A stretch of 34,347 nt of DNA from Acidimicrobiia bacterium (lineage in GTDB: Bacteria; Actinomycetota; Acidimicrobiia; Spongiisociales; ZC4RG35): assembly GCA_025928935.1 (NCBI GenBank), contig JAICNB010000032.1:1-34347 (forward strand), written 5' to 3'. A program made the translations under genes and the position numbers. The notes under the pieces were generated by a model. That model had not been told where the DNA came from. It did not search any database and worked only from the letters and a program-made list of their open reading frames with translations. This document shows, piece by piece, positions 7,987-15,242 of this stretch. Every line of letters starts with the position of its first letter. Position 1 is the first letter of the stretch.

Positions 7987-8396
7987 CTGGCCACCCGATC
8001 TCTATCCAGTTCGGCCCAGACGGTCTTGCCGGCCGGGTTCGGCGAGAACCCCCAATGGTCCGCGAATGCATCGACGACGTGCAGGCCCCTCCCGGTGACG
8101 CTCAGTTCCCCATAGGACCGCTTCTCCGGCATGTCCTCTGATTCGTCGGTCACTTCTATGCGGATCGATTCCCCATGATTCGTGACGGACACGACGAAGG
8201 AGGTCCGAGCGTGGAGGATCGCGTTGGTCACCAGCTCGGACACGACCGTGGCAAGACGGAGTCGTGAGGCCTCGTCGTCCGCCCAGCCGTCGGCGAGCAC
8301 GAACTGTCGGGCGTGTGACACCGATTTCGGCTCAGGAGGAAACCGGCGCTCTCGCTGTGACCGCACCGGGTCACCTCGATCGAAGTCCTGGGGCAT
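7983..8396 (-). CDS. HATPase_c anti-sigma factor / serine kinase (RsbW-like)
   Basis: A 137-residue GHKL ATP-binding protein. It has the N-box SELVTNAILHA (Glu54, Asn58), the G1-type IRIEVTDES (Asp84) and the G2-type VTGRGLHVVDAFADHWG (about 100-116). It lacks any histidine-kinase dimerisation domain, as expected of RsbW/SpoIIAB-like anti-sigma kinases. The ATG at 8396 (MPQDFD) is preferred; the frame is open to 8531 but that part has no family features. It overlaps the STAS gene by four bases. The probable target is the Ser218 loop of the neighbour. The sigma factor it controls is not visible here. Confidence 0.87.
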   Translation of the reverse strand: MPQDFDRGDPVRSQRERRFPPEPKSVSHARQFVLADGWADDEASRLRLATVVSELVTNAILHARTSFVVSVTNHGESIRIEVTDESEDMPEKRSYGELSVTGRGLHVVDAFADHWGFSPNPAGKTVWAELDRDRVAS

Positions 8397-8469
8397 CAGA
8401 CGGGACCCGGATGGTAGACAGGAGAATCGACTCCGCCGGGTATGGCCGGATGGATCGGCCCCTCTGGCG

Positions 8470-9123
8470 ATGCCGCAGGGCCATATACGACAAGAATCCA
8501 TCTCTCTGAGCGCCCGTCTCCCCTTCTTCATATCGACCGAATCGCAGCCGCGGGCACTCAGGCCCGCCGACGCGATGACGCTGGTGCTCGGCTGCCTCCT
8601 GGTCGGATTGGGCCTGTTCCGAATTGGAAGGTCTGGCCCCTGGGAGGAGGCAGGGACCCGGCTTATTGCCTATCTCGGGTCGTCGGCCGGATCTCTGTGG
8701 GCTCTGGTCTACACCTTCGGGCTCCTCTTCGCCCTCGCGGTCCTGATCGCGGTGTTGGCAGGCGGCAGGAAGAGACGCCATGCAGCACGGGACGTCGTGT
8801 TTGCGGCCCTGCTGTCCGTATTGCTGAGCACCTTGCTCTCCTTGGTGGCCAATCGCGCCTGGCCCTATGTCCTTCCCGAGCTCGGTCTCGAGGATCCGAC
8901 ACCGAGGTTCCCGGTCCTGCGGGTCGCCATCGTCGCGGCAGTCCTCGTGGCTTCGGGCCCACATCTCACCCGCCCGATGCGGCGTCTCGGCTGGGTCACC
9001 GTGTTCCTCACCGCCTTCGCCTCGGTCGGCCCGAGATACGGGGACCCATCTGACGCCATTGGAGCCTTTGGCATCGGCCTCGTCGCCGCAGGGAGGATCC
9101 TCCTGGCATACGGATACGTGTGA
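8470..9123 (+). CDS. Multi-TM membrane protein, probably shortened
   Basis: About 217 residues with four to six membrane segments: LVLGCLLVGLGLFRIG, LWALVYTFGLLFALAVLIAV, VVFAALLSVLLSTLLSLVA, VLRVAIVAAVLVASG, and LGWVTVFLTAFASVG. The N-terminal phrase RLPFFISTESQPRALRPADA followed by these segments resembles the PAP2-like first domain of large actinobacterial proteins that continue into a kinase or flippase-like domain. Here the frame stops right after the membrane part, so this may be a shortened relic or a stand-alone version. No ribosome site is clear. ATG 8470 keeps the recognisable N-terminus; ATG 8575 is the alternative. It is divergent from the HATPase gene, 73 bases away. Confidence 0.5.
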   Translation: MPQGHIRQESISLSARLPFFISTESQPRALRPADAMTLVLGCLLVGLGLFRIGRSGPWEEAGTRLIAYLGSSAGSLWALVYTFGLLFALAVLIAVLAGGRKRRHAARDVVFAALLSVLLSTLLSLVANRAWPYVLPELGLEDPTPRFPVLRVAIVAAVLVASGPHLTRPMRRLGWVTVFLTAFASVGPRYGDPSDAIGAFGIGLVAAGRILLAYGYV

Positions 9124-9212
9124 CCGCGAGGCGAGACGGGCTCGCAGCCGTATCGCGGATTACATTCACGAGCGCTCAGCAGGGGTCGCGGTGCTTCGAA
9201 GCAAGGTAGGAG

Positions 9213-10811
9213 ATGACGGATCCAATCAACTCGCCCGTAGCTGAAGAGGGAGCCTGGAACCCTCGGCTGGCGATCCTCCTGGCGATGGCGATGTTCGTGC
9301 TCGTCGTCGACACCACGCTGATGAACGTATCGATATCGGCGGTGGTGGAGGACCTCGGAACGACGGTCAGCAGTGTCCAGGCAGCCATCGCACTCGAGGC
9401 CCTGGTCTCGGCCGCATTCATCCTGATCAGCAGCAAGATCGGCGACTTGATCGGGAGGAAACTGGCCTACGTGCTCGGTCTGCTCGGCTATGCCGCCGGC
9501 GCACTCACGATGACCCTCACCGACAGCCTGGGCCCGATGATCATATTCTGGGCGGTGTTCGGTGGTCTGGGCGCATCGCTGCTGTTGCCGGCGATGCAGT
9601 CGCTGATCCACGGCAACTTCTCGGGGGAAGCCCAGAAGCGGGTCTACGCGTTGGTGGGAGCCTCTGCTGCGATCGCAGCCGCGGTCGGACCGCTCCTCGG
9701 AGGGTTCGTCACCACCTTTCTCTCGTGGCGTGTCGGGTTCCTGCTCGAGGTCGTCGTCATCGCAATAGTCCTGCTCGGCATCGGGCTGGTCCGCGATGTG
9801 GCCTATACGGGCGACAGACGTCTCGACCTCATCGGAGCGCTGTTCTCGGTCCTCGGCATGGGCGGCCTGGTGCTCGGGATACTGGTGTGGCAGGAAGGCG
9901 GGGAGGCGGTAGGTCTCCTGATCGGCCTTGGCCTGATCGGGTTGGCGCTCCTTGCCTGGTGGCTGGTCAAGCGCAAGAGGGAGGGGAACGTGACGCTGCT
10001 CGATCCCGACCTGTTGCGCTCGAAGATGTTCCGCCTCGGGATATCTGGTCAGATGATGCAGCAGATCGCCCTCGGCGGATCGATGATCGTCGTCCCGATC
10101 TTTCTCCAGATGGTGCTCGAGTACAACGCGCTGCAGACCGGCATCACCATCGCTCCCCTTTCCCTGACCATGTTTGCGGTGTCGATCCTGGCCGGGAAGA
10201 GGGCGGGAAAGAGACGCCCTCCGGCGGTGATCCGGGCGGGCTTCGCCCTGCTCAGCATCGGGATCGTCGTCATGATCCCGATCGTCCCGCGCACGGACAC
10301 CGGGTGGTGGCTGGCATTGCCCCTGTTCATCATGGGCATCGGGTTGGGATTGCTTGTCTCCCAGTTGAACAACTACGCGTTGGCTCCGATATCCGAAGAG
10401 CGAATCAGTGAGGCCGCCGGTGTCAATTCCGCGGCCGGGTCGTTCGGGTTGTCCTTCGGTCTCGCCTTCGCAGGAGGGGTGATGCTGGCGACCCTCTCGG
10501 CGGCATTCATCAGCATGAGCGACGCCAGCGCAGTCCTGCCCCCCGAAGAGAAGGCTCAGGTGGCCGCGGTCCTCGAAGAGGACGCCCAGGTCCTCAGCAA
10601 CACCGCAGTCGAAGCCATGCTCGCCTCGCAACCGGAGCCGATCCGCGATGAGGTCATCCGGATCAACGACGAGGCGCGGCCCTTCGCGCTTCAGGTGGCG
10701 TTGCTGGTGCCGCTCATCGCAGGCCTGGTCGGATTCTTCAATTCATTCCGGATGATGAAGCTTCCGGATGTCACGCCTTCGGCCGGTGTCGAAGGCATCC
10801 TGGGTGGCTGA
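9213..10811 (+). CDS. MFS drug/metabolite exporter, DHA2 (14-TM) family
   Basis: A 532-residue protein with about 14 membrane segments, as in EmrB/QacA-type proton-driven exporters. Segment 1 carries FVLVVDTTLMNVSISAVVED, the family's first-helix acidic signature. The loop SSKIGDLIGRKLAYVLG is motif A, GGLGASLLLPAMQSLIHGNF lies in the region of motif B, and ASAAIAAAVGPLLGGFVTTF is motif C, typical of antiporters. A central basic loop (WWLVKRKREGNVTLLDPDLL) separates the halves. The last 60 residues before the final helix form a long acidic loop (PEEKAQVAAVLEEDAQVL). The start has a purine-rich AAGGTAGGAG just upstream. Substrate unknown; no regulator is adjacent. Confidence 0.92.
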   Translation: MTDPINSPVAEEGAWNPRLAILLAMAMFVLVVDTTLMNVSISAVVEDLGTTVSSVQAAIALEALVSAAFILISSKIGDLIGRKLAYVLGLLGYAAGALTMTLTDSLGPMIIFWAVFGGLGASLLLPAMQSLIHGNFSGEAQKRVYALVGASAAIAAAVGPLLGGFVTTFLSWRVGFLLEVVVIAIVLLGIGLVRDVAYTGDRRLDLIGALFSVLGMGGLVLGILVWQEGGEAVGLLIGLGLIGLALLAWWLVKRKREGNVTLLDPDLLRSKMFRLGISGQMMQQIALGGSMIVVPIFLQMVLEYNALQTGITIAPLSLTMFAVSILAGKRAGKRRPPAVIRAGFALLSIGIVVMIPIVPRTDTGWWLALPLFIMGIGLGLLVSQLNNYALAPISEERISEAAGVNSAAGSFGLSFGLAFAGGVMLATLSAAFISMSDASAVLPPEEKAQVAAVLEEDAQVLSNTAVEAMLASQPEPIRDEVIRINDEARPFALQVALLVPLIAGLVGFFNSFRMMKLPDVTPSAGVEGILGG

Positions 10812-10829
10812 CGCCCCGCGCGGTGCGGG

Positions 10830-11063
10830 TCAACCCGCGGCGGTAGTGGCCACTGTTGTCGGAGCGGCCGTCGTCGCCACCGCGGTGGTCGCGGTCGTGG
10901 TCCCCGGCGCCGATGTGTCAGCCGTCGTCCCGTCGGTGTCGTCATTTCCTCCCAGGTAGACGATCAGAACGATGGCCAGGATCACAACGAGGACAACCAC
11001 GATCCAGGTGTTTCTTCCGGTGGGCGCCGGCGATGGCTCCATCGGAGGTGTCGGATCGGTCAT
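10830..11063 (-). CDS. Small single-TM protein with Thr/Ala-rich tail
   Basis: A 77-residue protein: a Pro-rich cytoplasmic N-terminus (TDPTPPMEPSPAPTGRN), one membrane helix (TWIVVVLVVILAIVLIVYLG, residues about 19-38) and an extracytoplasmic tail composed nearly only of Thr, Ala, Val and Pro. AAAGGAG five bases before the ATG is an excellent ribosome site, which makes the gene believable despite its low complexity. It converges with the MFS gene, ending 18 bases from that stop. Function unknown. Such tails resemble the linkers of secreted actinobacterial lipoproteins. Confidence 0.75.
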   Translation of the reverse strand: MTDPTPPMEPSPAPTGRNTWIVVVLVVILAIVLIVYLGGNDDTDGTTADTSAPGTTTATTAVATTAAPTTVATTAAG

Positions 11064-11210
11064 GCGAGCTCCTTTCGCGATGTCGAGCCGAAGCTACCCG
11101 GATCGTCGCCCTGGACGGGGGCGTCCACAGCGGAACTCCTTTTGCTCCCGGGGCGGCTCGGGCTCCCGGCGCAAGATGTCGCCGGCCTTCGTCTCTGTGG
11201 GAAACCCCGG

Positions 11211-13508
11211 CTAGGTGTCCCCAGGAGTGTCTGCTGGGCGTAGGTGGAAGGGGACGCTGGTGACAGCGATGTTCGGCTCACCGCCAAGGACTCCCTTGAT
11301 GGCCAGCCCCGTCTGGTTGTGGAGGAGTTGGGTGACACGACCTGGCACGATGAACTCGGGAATGATCGCCGAGATGAGCGTTCCGGGGATCGCGGCCCGT
11401 CTTCTTTGACGCAGATACCCGACCATCGGATCGACGATGCTTCGGAATGGGCTCGGGATGATCACCAATGGGAACTGGTATCCAGATTCCTCCCACTGAC
11501 TCTCCAGTCGCTCCCGCTGGGCGGTGTCGACATCGATGTGGATGGCGGTGACTCCGGGCCCAAGACGCTCGGCGTAGGTCAGTGCCTCCCGAATCGGCCT
11601 GGTCATGTCGGACACCAGGACCACCTGTTCGATGCGGTTCATCGGCACCCGCGGCAACCCGCTACGCCTGGAACGGCGAAGCACATTGAGGTCCGTCACG
11701 ACGACTCCTGGCTCGAACAGAAGGCGCGACTTGATGGCGAGGCTGTGACGGTGGGCGAACGGAGCGAGCACCGACCTCCTGAATACGCGATCGGCGAGGA
11801 TCACCGTGACCCTGGCGTTCTGATGCAGGTCACGCTCCCGACGGACGCGCTCGACCACCCTTCGGGAGATAGATTCGTCTTCGCCGGGTAGGACCTCGAG
11901 GGTGTGGCGGGGGTGAGCGGCATCCCAGGTGTAGATGAGATCGTCGGACCTCGGCTCCTCGGCATGAACACAGGTCACCGCATCGGCATGGATCAACTGG
12001 GCGTAACGCAGAGCCCGGTCGGTTCCGGCGTCGTGGTGGGCGATCAAGACCAGGACCCGGGTCGGACGCGGCTCGGCCTCCACCGGGATCTCCCTCAGTT
12101 GGGCCGCAACCCACCGGTAGTGCCGACGAGCACCCAGCATGAGGCCTACGAGGATCGGGATGGCCAGGATCACTATCCACGCACCATGACTGAACTTGAC
12201 GATGGCCACGACGATGAGGACGACGCCGGTCGTGACGGCGCCGACAGCGTTGATGACGACGGATCGTCTCCAGCCCGGCTCGCGCAGTCGCAGCCAGTGT
12301 CGGACCATCCCTGTCTGGCTGAGCGTGAAAGCGGTGAAGACGCCCACGACGTACAGTTGGATCAGACGACTCACCTCTGCTTGGAACACCACCAGAAGGG
12401 CGGCTGCGATCACAGCCAGAGTCACGATTCCGTTCGAGAAGACCAATCGGTCACCTCGGTTGATGTACTGCCGGGGCATCAGCTTGTGTCGGGCGAGGAT
12501 GGCCGAGAGGCGTGGGAAATCCTGATATGCAGTGTTCGCGGCCAGGATCAAGATGGCAGCGGTGAACACCTGCAACACGTAGAAGCCGAATCCTCCGTTG
12601 AACGCGGCGCGACCGATTTGGGAGATCACCGTGCCGTATTCGTCGATAGTGCTCTCCGAGATCCGTACATCGAACCAGCGGGCGAGAGTCGAGATCCCGA
12701 GAAACATCGAGATCGATATCGCCCCCATCACCGCGAGCGTGGTAGCTGCGTTGTGTGACTTGGGCTCGCGGAACGCCTGCACACCGTTGGCGACAGCCTC
12801 GACACCGGTGAGGGCGGTGGACCCGGATGCGAAGGCGCGCAGGACGAGGAAGAGGGTCACCGCCCCCACCTCGGCTTCGATGTCGAGCCCCGAAGAGATG
12901 GCGGTCGGACAGGTCCCGTCAGAGCACCGAGCAAACCCCACGACGAGCATTGCCCCCACCGTGAACACGAAGAGATACGTGGGGAAGGCGAACAGGGTGG
13001 AGGCCTCTTTCACTCCGCGCAGATTGGCTACGGTCAGTAGCAGAACGAAGCCAAGCGCGATCCAGACACGCCATGGGATCAGTCCAGGCGCCGCCGACGT
13101 GATCGCCGCCACACCGGCCGCCACCGACACCGATACCGTCAGCACGTAGTCCACCAAGAGCGCTGCGGCCGCCACCGCTCCGGTCTTGATCCCGAGGTTG
13201 TCGTTGGCCACGATGAATGCCCCACCCCCGTCCGGGTATGCCTTGATCGTCTGCCGATAGGAGATGACGACGATCAGCAAGAGCCCGGCAATGGCCAGGG
13301 AGATCGGGGTCAGAAGCGTGAACGCAGCCGTGCCGGCAAGAGCGAGGACCAGCATCGCTTCCTCGGTCGCATATGCCACCGACGACAATGGGTCGGAGGC
13401 GAACACTGGAAGCGCGAGTCGCTTGGGCAGGAGCTGGTGCTGTTCCTCGTGTGAGGCAAAGGGCCTGCCAAACACGCTCTGCTTGAGCCTCATCCCCGAC
13501 CTGCCCAT
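11211..13508 (-). CDS. kimA: KimA-like APC-superfamily potassium importer
   Basis: A 765-residue APC-superfamily transporter resembling Bacillus KimA (YdaO), a high-affinity proton-coupled potassium importer inhibited by c-di-AMP. Key matches are [15 protein letters not shown] (residues 36-50), [20 protein letters not shown] (about 80-100), [20 protein letters not shown], and [20 protein letters not shown]. About 12 membrane segments fill residues 45-480. The last 270 residues form a cytoplasmic domain with a stress-protein-like fold ([20 protein letters not shown]), the region that binds nucleotide in KimA. It lies directly downstream of the dead kdpA/kdpB on the same strand, with only about 160 bases between, so it may be read from the old kdp promoter. 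Start 13508 or 13493. The ion is inferred from homology and context. Confidence 0.85.
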   Translation of the reverse strand: MGRSGMRLKQSVFGRPFASHEEQHQLLPKRLALPVFASDPLSSVAYATEEAMLVLALAGTAAFTLLTPISLAIAGLLLIVVISYRQTIKAYPDGGGAFIVANDNLGIKTGAVAAAALLVDYVLTVSVSVAAGVAAITSAAPGLIPWRVWIALGFVLLLTVANLRGVKEASTLFAFPTYLFVFTVGAMLVVGFARCSDGTCPTAISSGLDIEAEVGAVTLFLVLRAFASGSTALTGVEAVANGVQAFREPKSHNAATTLAVMGAISISMFLGISTLARWFDVRISESTIDEYGTVISQIGRAAFNGGFGFYVLQVFTAAILILAANTAYQDFPRLSAILARHKLMPRQYINRGDRLVFSNGIVTLAVIAAALLVVFQAEVSRLIQLYVVGVFTAFTLSQTGMVRHWLRLREPGWRRSVVINAVGAVTTGVVLIVVAIVKFSHGAWIVILAIPILVGLMLGARRHYRWVAAQLREIPVEAEPRPTRVLVLIAHHDAGTDRALRYAQLIHADAVTCVHAEEPRSDDLIYTWDAAHPRHTLEVLPGEDESISRRVVERVRRERDLHQNARVTVILADRVFRRSVLAPFAHRHSLAIKSRLLFEPGVVVTDLNVLRRSRRSGLPRVPMNRIEQVVLVSDMTRPIREALTYAERLGPGVTAIHIDVDTAQRERLESQWEESGYQFPLVIIPSPFRSIVDPMVGYLRQRRRAAIPGTLISAIIPEFIVPGRVTQLLHNQTGLAIKGVLGGEPNIAVTSVPFHLRPADTPGDT

Positions 13509-13665
13509 CGCCTTTCAGCTCTCTCGGCATCCGTGCCACCACGCGGAGAACAGGCCGCCCTATCGACGGCCCACAATCACTTCTTACCCTCGTTGACGCG
13601 ATTGGCGGGCCCGTCTTGACGCGTTGTTGACGCTGGGCGTGACGAACCTTACGAAGTCTTGTGGT

Positions 13666-13869
13666 GGGGATCATCTCGCCTGCGGACACCACCACAACAT
13701 CGTCGACGCCCGGCTCGGAGGAGGGCACCTGCTCCAGCGTGCCGTCCCTCCTTCGTCGCTTGGCGATGGTCTCTTCCCTCGTCTTGCGAAGGGTGGCCGC
13801 CTGGGCCTTGCCACGGCCCTCGGCCATGGCCTCGGCGAAGTTGGCGAAGAGCACGGTGAACCAGAGCCA
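13666..13869 (-). pseudogene. kdpB: Fragment of kdpB (potassium pump ATPase subunit)
   Basis: Sixty-eight codons without a start or stop encode an unmistakable internal piece of Kdp[21 protein letters not shown], then [19 protein letters not shown], and finally [11 protein letters not shown]. In the intact pump this region lies before the TGES loop. The family sequence ends abruptly at 13666, so the phosphorylation site, ATP-binding domain and C-terminal membrane helices are absent, as is kdpC. The 5' end is joined at 13869-13871 to the kdpA remnant, across a repeated TGGCT. The first 80 or so residues of KdpB and most of KdpA were therefore lost in one deletion of roughly 1.6 kb. Confidence 0.88.
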
Positions 13870-13870
13870 G

Positions 13871-14224
13871 CCAGTTGGTGTTGGTCATGAGCTGACCGCG
13901 GTGTTGAAGGAGAGATGAGGCACCACTGCCGAGAGCTCGGCCGGGTTGACCGGCAGGGATCCCTGGACGCGTTGCAGCACATACACCCACGAACGAGAAG
14001 ATGCTGAACCCAGCAGTGTGTAGGCGTAGGTGGTCCATCGCTGCTCGGTGGCGGGGTCGATCCGGCACAGCCGATATATATATCGCTCGACGCGCAGGAA
14101 GACGCGGTCGCCTGGGGCGGGCCCCATCGCCGTATGCCCAGGCCATATAGCGGCCAAGGGGGACGGCCGTGACGAGCACCGCGGCGATGACCACGACGAA
14201 TTGGAGCCAGGCGGCGGCCGACAT
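13871..14224 (-). pseudogene. kdpA: Frameshifted and truncated kdpA (potassium channel subunit)
   Basis: The remnant starts normally at 14224 (reads MSAAAWLQFVVVIAAVLVTA, then VPLGRYMAWAYGDG) after a GAGGAG site. It then continues in a second frame (DRVFLRVERYIYRLCRIDPA, TEQRWTTYAYTLLG), briefly returns to the first frame (FSIFSFVGV), goes back (YVLQRVQGSLPVNPAELSA, HLSFNTAVS) and shifts again to TNTNW. All parts are in KdpA order, so at least four single-base indels separate them. It corresponds to roughly the first 115 residues of a 550-600-residue protein. The rest is deleted up to the kdpB fragment. Neighbouring genes of the window have no such indels, so sequencing error is an unlikely cause. 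Confidence 0.9.
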
Positions 14225-14233
14225 GAGAGCTCC

Positions 14234-14323
14234 TCAGAACTTCTCTGGGAAGAGAAGGGCGAACAGGAGAAAGCCGGCAAGCAAGATCGCAAGCACCAGG
14301 CCGATGATGTTGTCGACCATCAT
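14234..14323 (-). CDS. kdpF: KdpF, small stabilising subunit of the Kdp pump
   Basis: A 29-residue single-helix protein: MMVDNIIGLVLAILLAGFLL followed by a short tail ending FPEKF, the family's hallmark ending. KdpF sits in the membrane and stabilises the KdpABC complex. It is intact here although its partners are destroyed. The start overlaps the stop of the upstream 43-residue peptide (start ATG at 14323, or 14320), and its stop lies nine bases before the kdpA start, the normal operon spacing. It may now be a passenger on a transcript that reads toward the KimA-like gene. Confidence 0.88.
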   Translation of the reverse strand: MMVDNIIGLVLAILLAGFLLFALLFPEKF

Positions 14324-14451
14324 CCAGACTTCTCCTCGGTGCTGCGCTGTGTCTCCTCCGAAGCGCGGACGATGCGATCAAGCCCGCGGACATACGCCAC
14401 GCAGAGGGCGAAGAAGGCGATCGGCAGGAGCAGATATCCGAAATCGGCCAA
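14320..14451 (-). CDS. 43-residue membrane peptide heading the kdp operon
   Basis: A TTG at 14451, preceded by AGAGAGG four bases upstream, opens a 43-codon frame: an N-terminal helix (ADFGYLLLPIAFFALCVAYV) and a charged tail (RGLDRIVRASEETQRSTEE). The stop overlaps the kdpF start by four bases. Short proteins of this form (one helix, then a positively charged RGL/RG-type turn) commonly precede kdpF in actinobacterial kdp operons. Its function is not known to me. It is the first gene of the old kdp transcript. Confidence 0.7.
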   Translation of the reverse strand: MADFGYLLLPIAFFALCVAYVRGLDRIVRASEETQRSTEEKSG

Positions 14452-14540
14452 TGGCCTCTCTTGTACCGCGAGAGCGAGCGCATCGAGCCCTTCTTGACGG
14501 CTTCCTGTCGCCCGGTCGGTGAGGATTGACCGGGCCTTAG

Positions 14541-14571
14541 CGCGTTCGACCCAGCCTCAGCGACGCGTTCG
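14541..14571. promoter_or_regulatory. Direct repeat CGCGTTCG in the kdp divergent region
   Basis: CGCGTTCG occurs at 14541-14548 and 14564-14571, 23 bases (about two helical turns) apart, in the 192-base gap between the divergent kdp-relic and kdpDE transcripts. OmpR-family regulators such as KdpE bind tandem direct repeats, so this is a candidate KdpE site. No clear promoter hexamers were found for either direction. Confidence 0.3.
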
Positions 14572-14643
14572 GAACATGCGCCAGCCCGCTAGGAAACCGT
14601 TAGTTCCGATGACCCTGGCCGGGGCGAGACGTACGGTGATGGG

Positions 14644-14859
14644 GTGAGCGATTCACTATCGCTGCGTTTGGATTTGATTCCGCTCAGCATCGGCATCGCC
14701 CTCGTCGCGACTGCGACCTCGATGGCGGTGGTCCTGATCCGGAGGGCCAACCGGGAGCCGAGCAGCGAGACCGATCTGGCCATTACGGCCCGACTCTCCC
14801 TGGTGGTTGCCCTGGGGCTCATCGGGATCGTGTTCTTGTCCCTGGGGTTGTTCGAATGA
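14644..14859 (+). CDS. Small two-TM membrane protein of the kdpDE operon
   Basis: A 71-residue protein starting at GTG 14644, with two helices: LIPLSIGIALVATATSMAVV (about 11-30) and LSLVVALGLIGIVFLSLGLF (about 51-70), joined by a short charged loop (RRANREPSSETDLA). Its stop overlaps the next start by four bases (ATGA), which is the best argument that it is expressed. It is the first gene of the four-gene unit ending with kdpE. No family recognised; a membrane accessory to the KdpD sensor is a reasonable guess only. Confidence 0.6.
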   Translation: MSDSLSLRLDLIPLSIGIALVATATSMAVVLIRRANREPSSETDLAITARLSLVVALGLIGIVFLSLGLFE

Positions 14860-15242
14860 GGCCGGCGGAGTCGGCACCTGCGATCGAGCCGAGTGTTATG
14901 AAGCTCACCGGCAGGGCACTCGTCGGCGCCGCGATCGGGACCGCCGCGGCCTGGGTCTTCGTGCCGGCCGAGACGGCACAGGCCGTGATCGCCGTAGCCC
15001 TACCCATCGCGGCCGCCATCGCATCATGGTATGGAGGCCGCGAGGTGGGGGCGGTGGCCGCGGTCTCCGGAGCGATCTGGTTCGGGTATGCCCATACCGA
15101 GCCCCATTTCCATTGGGAGATCTACGAGCGGGCCGACGTGATCCTCACGCTGGCAGTCCTGGTGGTCGGGGTTCTCGCCAGTGAGCTGGCCCATGCCCGA
15201 AAGAGCCTGCGAAGCCGGCGTGGCGATACCGTAGAGAGGTGA
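14856..15242 (+). CDS. Membrane protein resembling the KdpD sensor TM domain (DUF4118-like)
   Basis: A 128-residue protein with about four short helices (GRALVGAAIGTAAAWVFV, AVIAVALPIAAAIASWY, REVGAVAAVSGAIWFGYA, VILTLAVLVVGVLASELA). The arrangement, including the loop TEPHFHWEIYERADV between helices three and four, mirrors the DUF4118 four-helix sensor of KdpD (compare FTPPVRSWTINSADN in the next gene). It could therefore be a free-standing copy of that sensor that pairs with KdpD. It is coupled on both sides by four-base overlaps: ATGA upstream and GTGA to kdpD downstream. The DUF4118 likeness is by eye and needs a profile search. Confidence 0.7.
   Translation: MRPAESAPAIEPSVMKLTGRALVGAAIGTAAAWVFVPAETAQAVIAVALPIAAAIASWYGGREVGAVAAVSGAIWFGYAHTEPHFHWEIYERADVILTLAVLVVGVLASELAHARKSLRSRRGDTVER

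Noticed and set aside
9228-9260. A GTAGCTGAAGAGGGAGCC stretch resembling part of a tRNA
   Set aside because: No cloverleaf can be closed around it, and it lies in the start of the MFS coding region.
8865-10631. Minus-strand open frame of 588 codons opposite the MFS gene
   Set aside because: It is very rich in Arg, Gln, His, Glu and Asp, as expected for the antisense of a high-GC membrane protein, and overlaps a clear 14-TM transporter. No family features.
13666-14224. Explaining the kdpA frameshifts as sequencing errors
   Set aside because: At least four indels plus a large deletion occur within 560 bases while the adjacent 2.3-kb and 2.5-kb genes are intact. Real decay is more likely, though reads should be checked.
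13649-14483. Several overlapping minus-strand open frames of 135-270 codons in the kdp relic
   Set aside because: None is a gene as such: each carries only parts of KdpA/KdpB sense separated by frameshifts. They are reported as pseudogenes instead.
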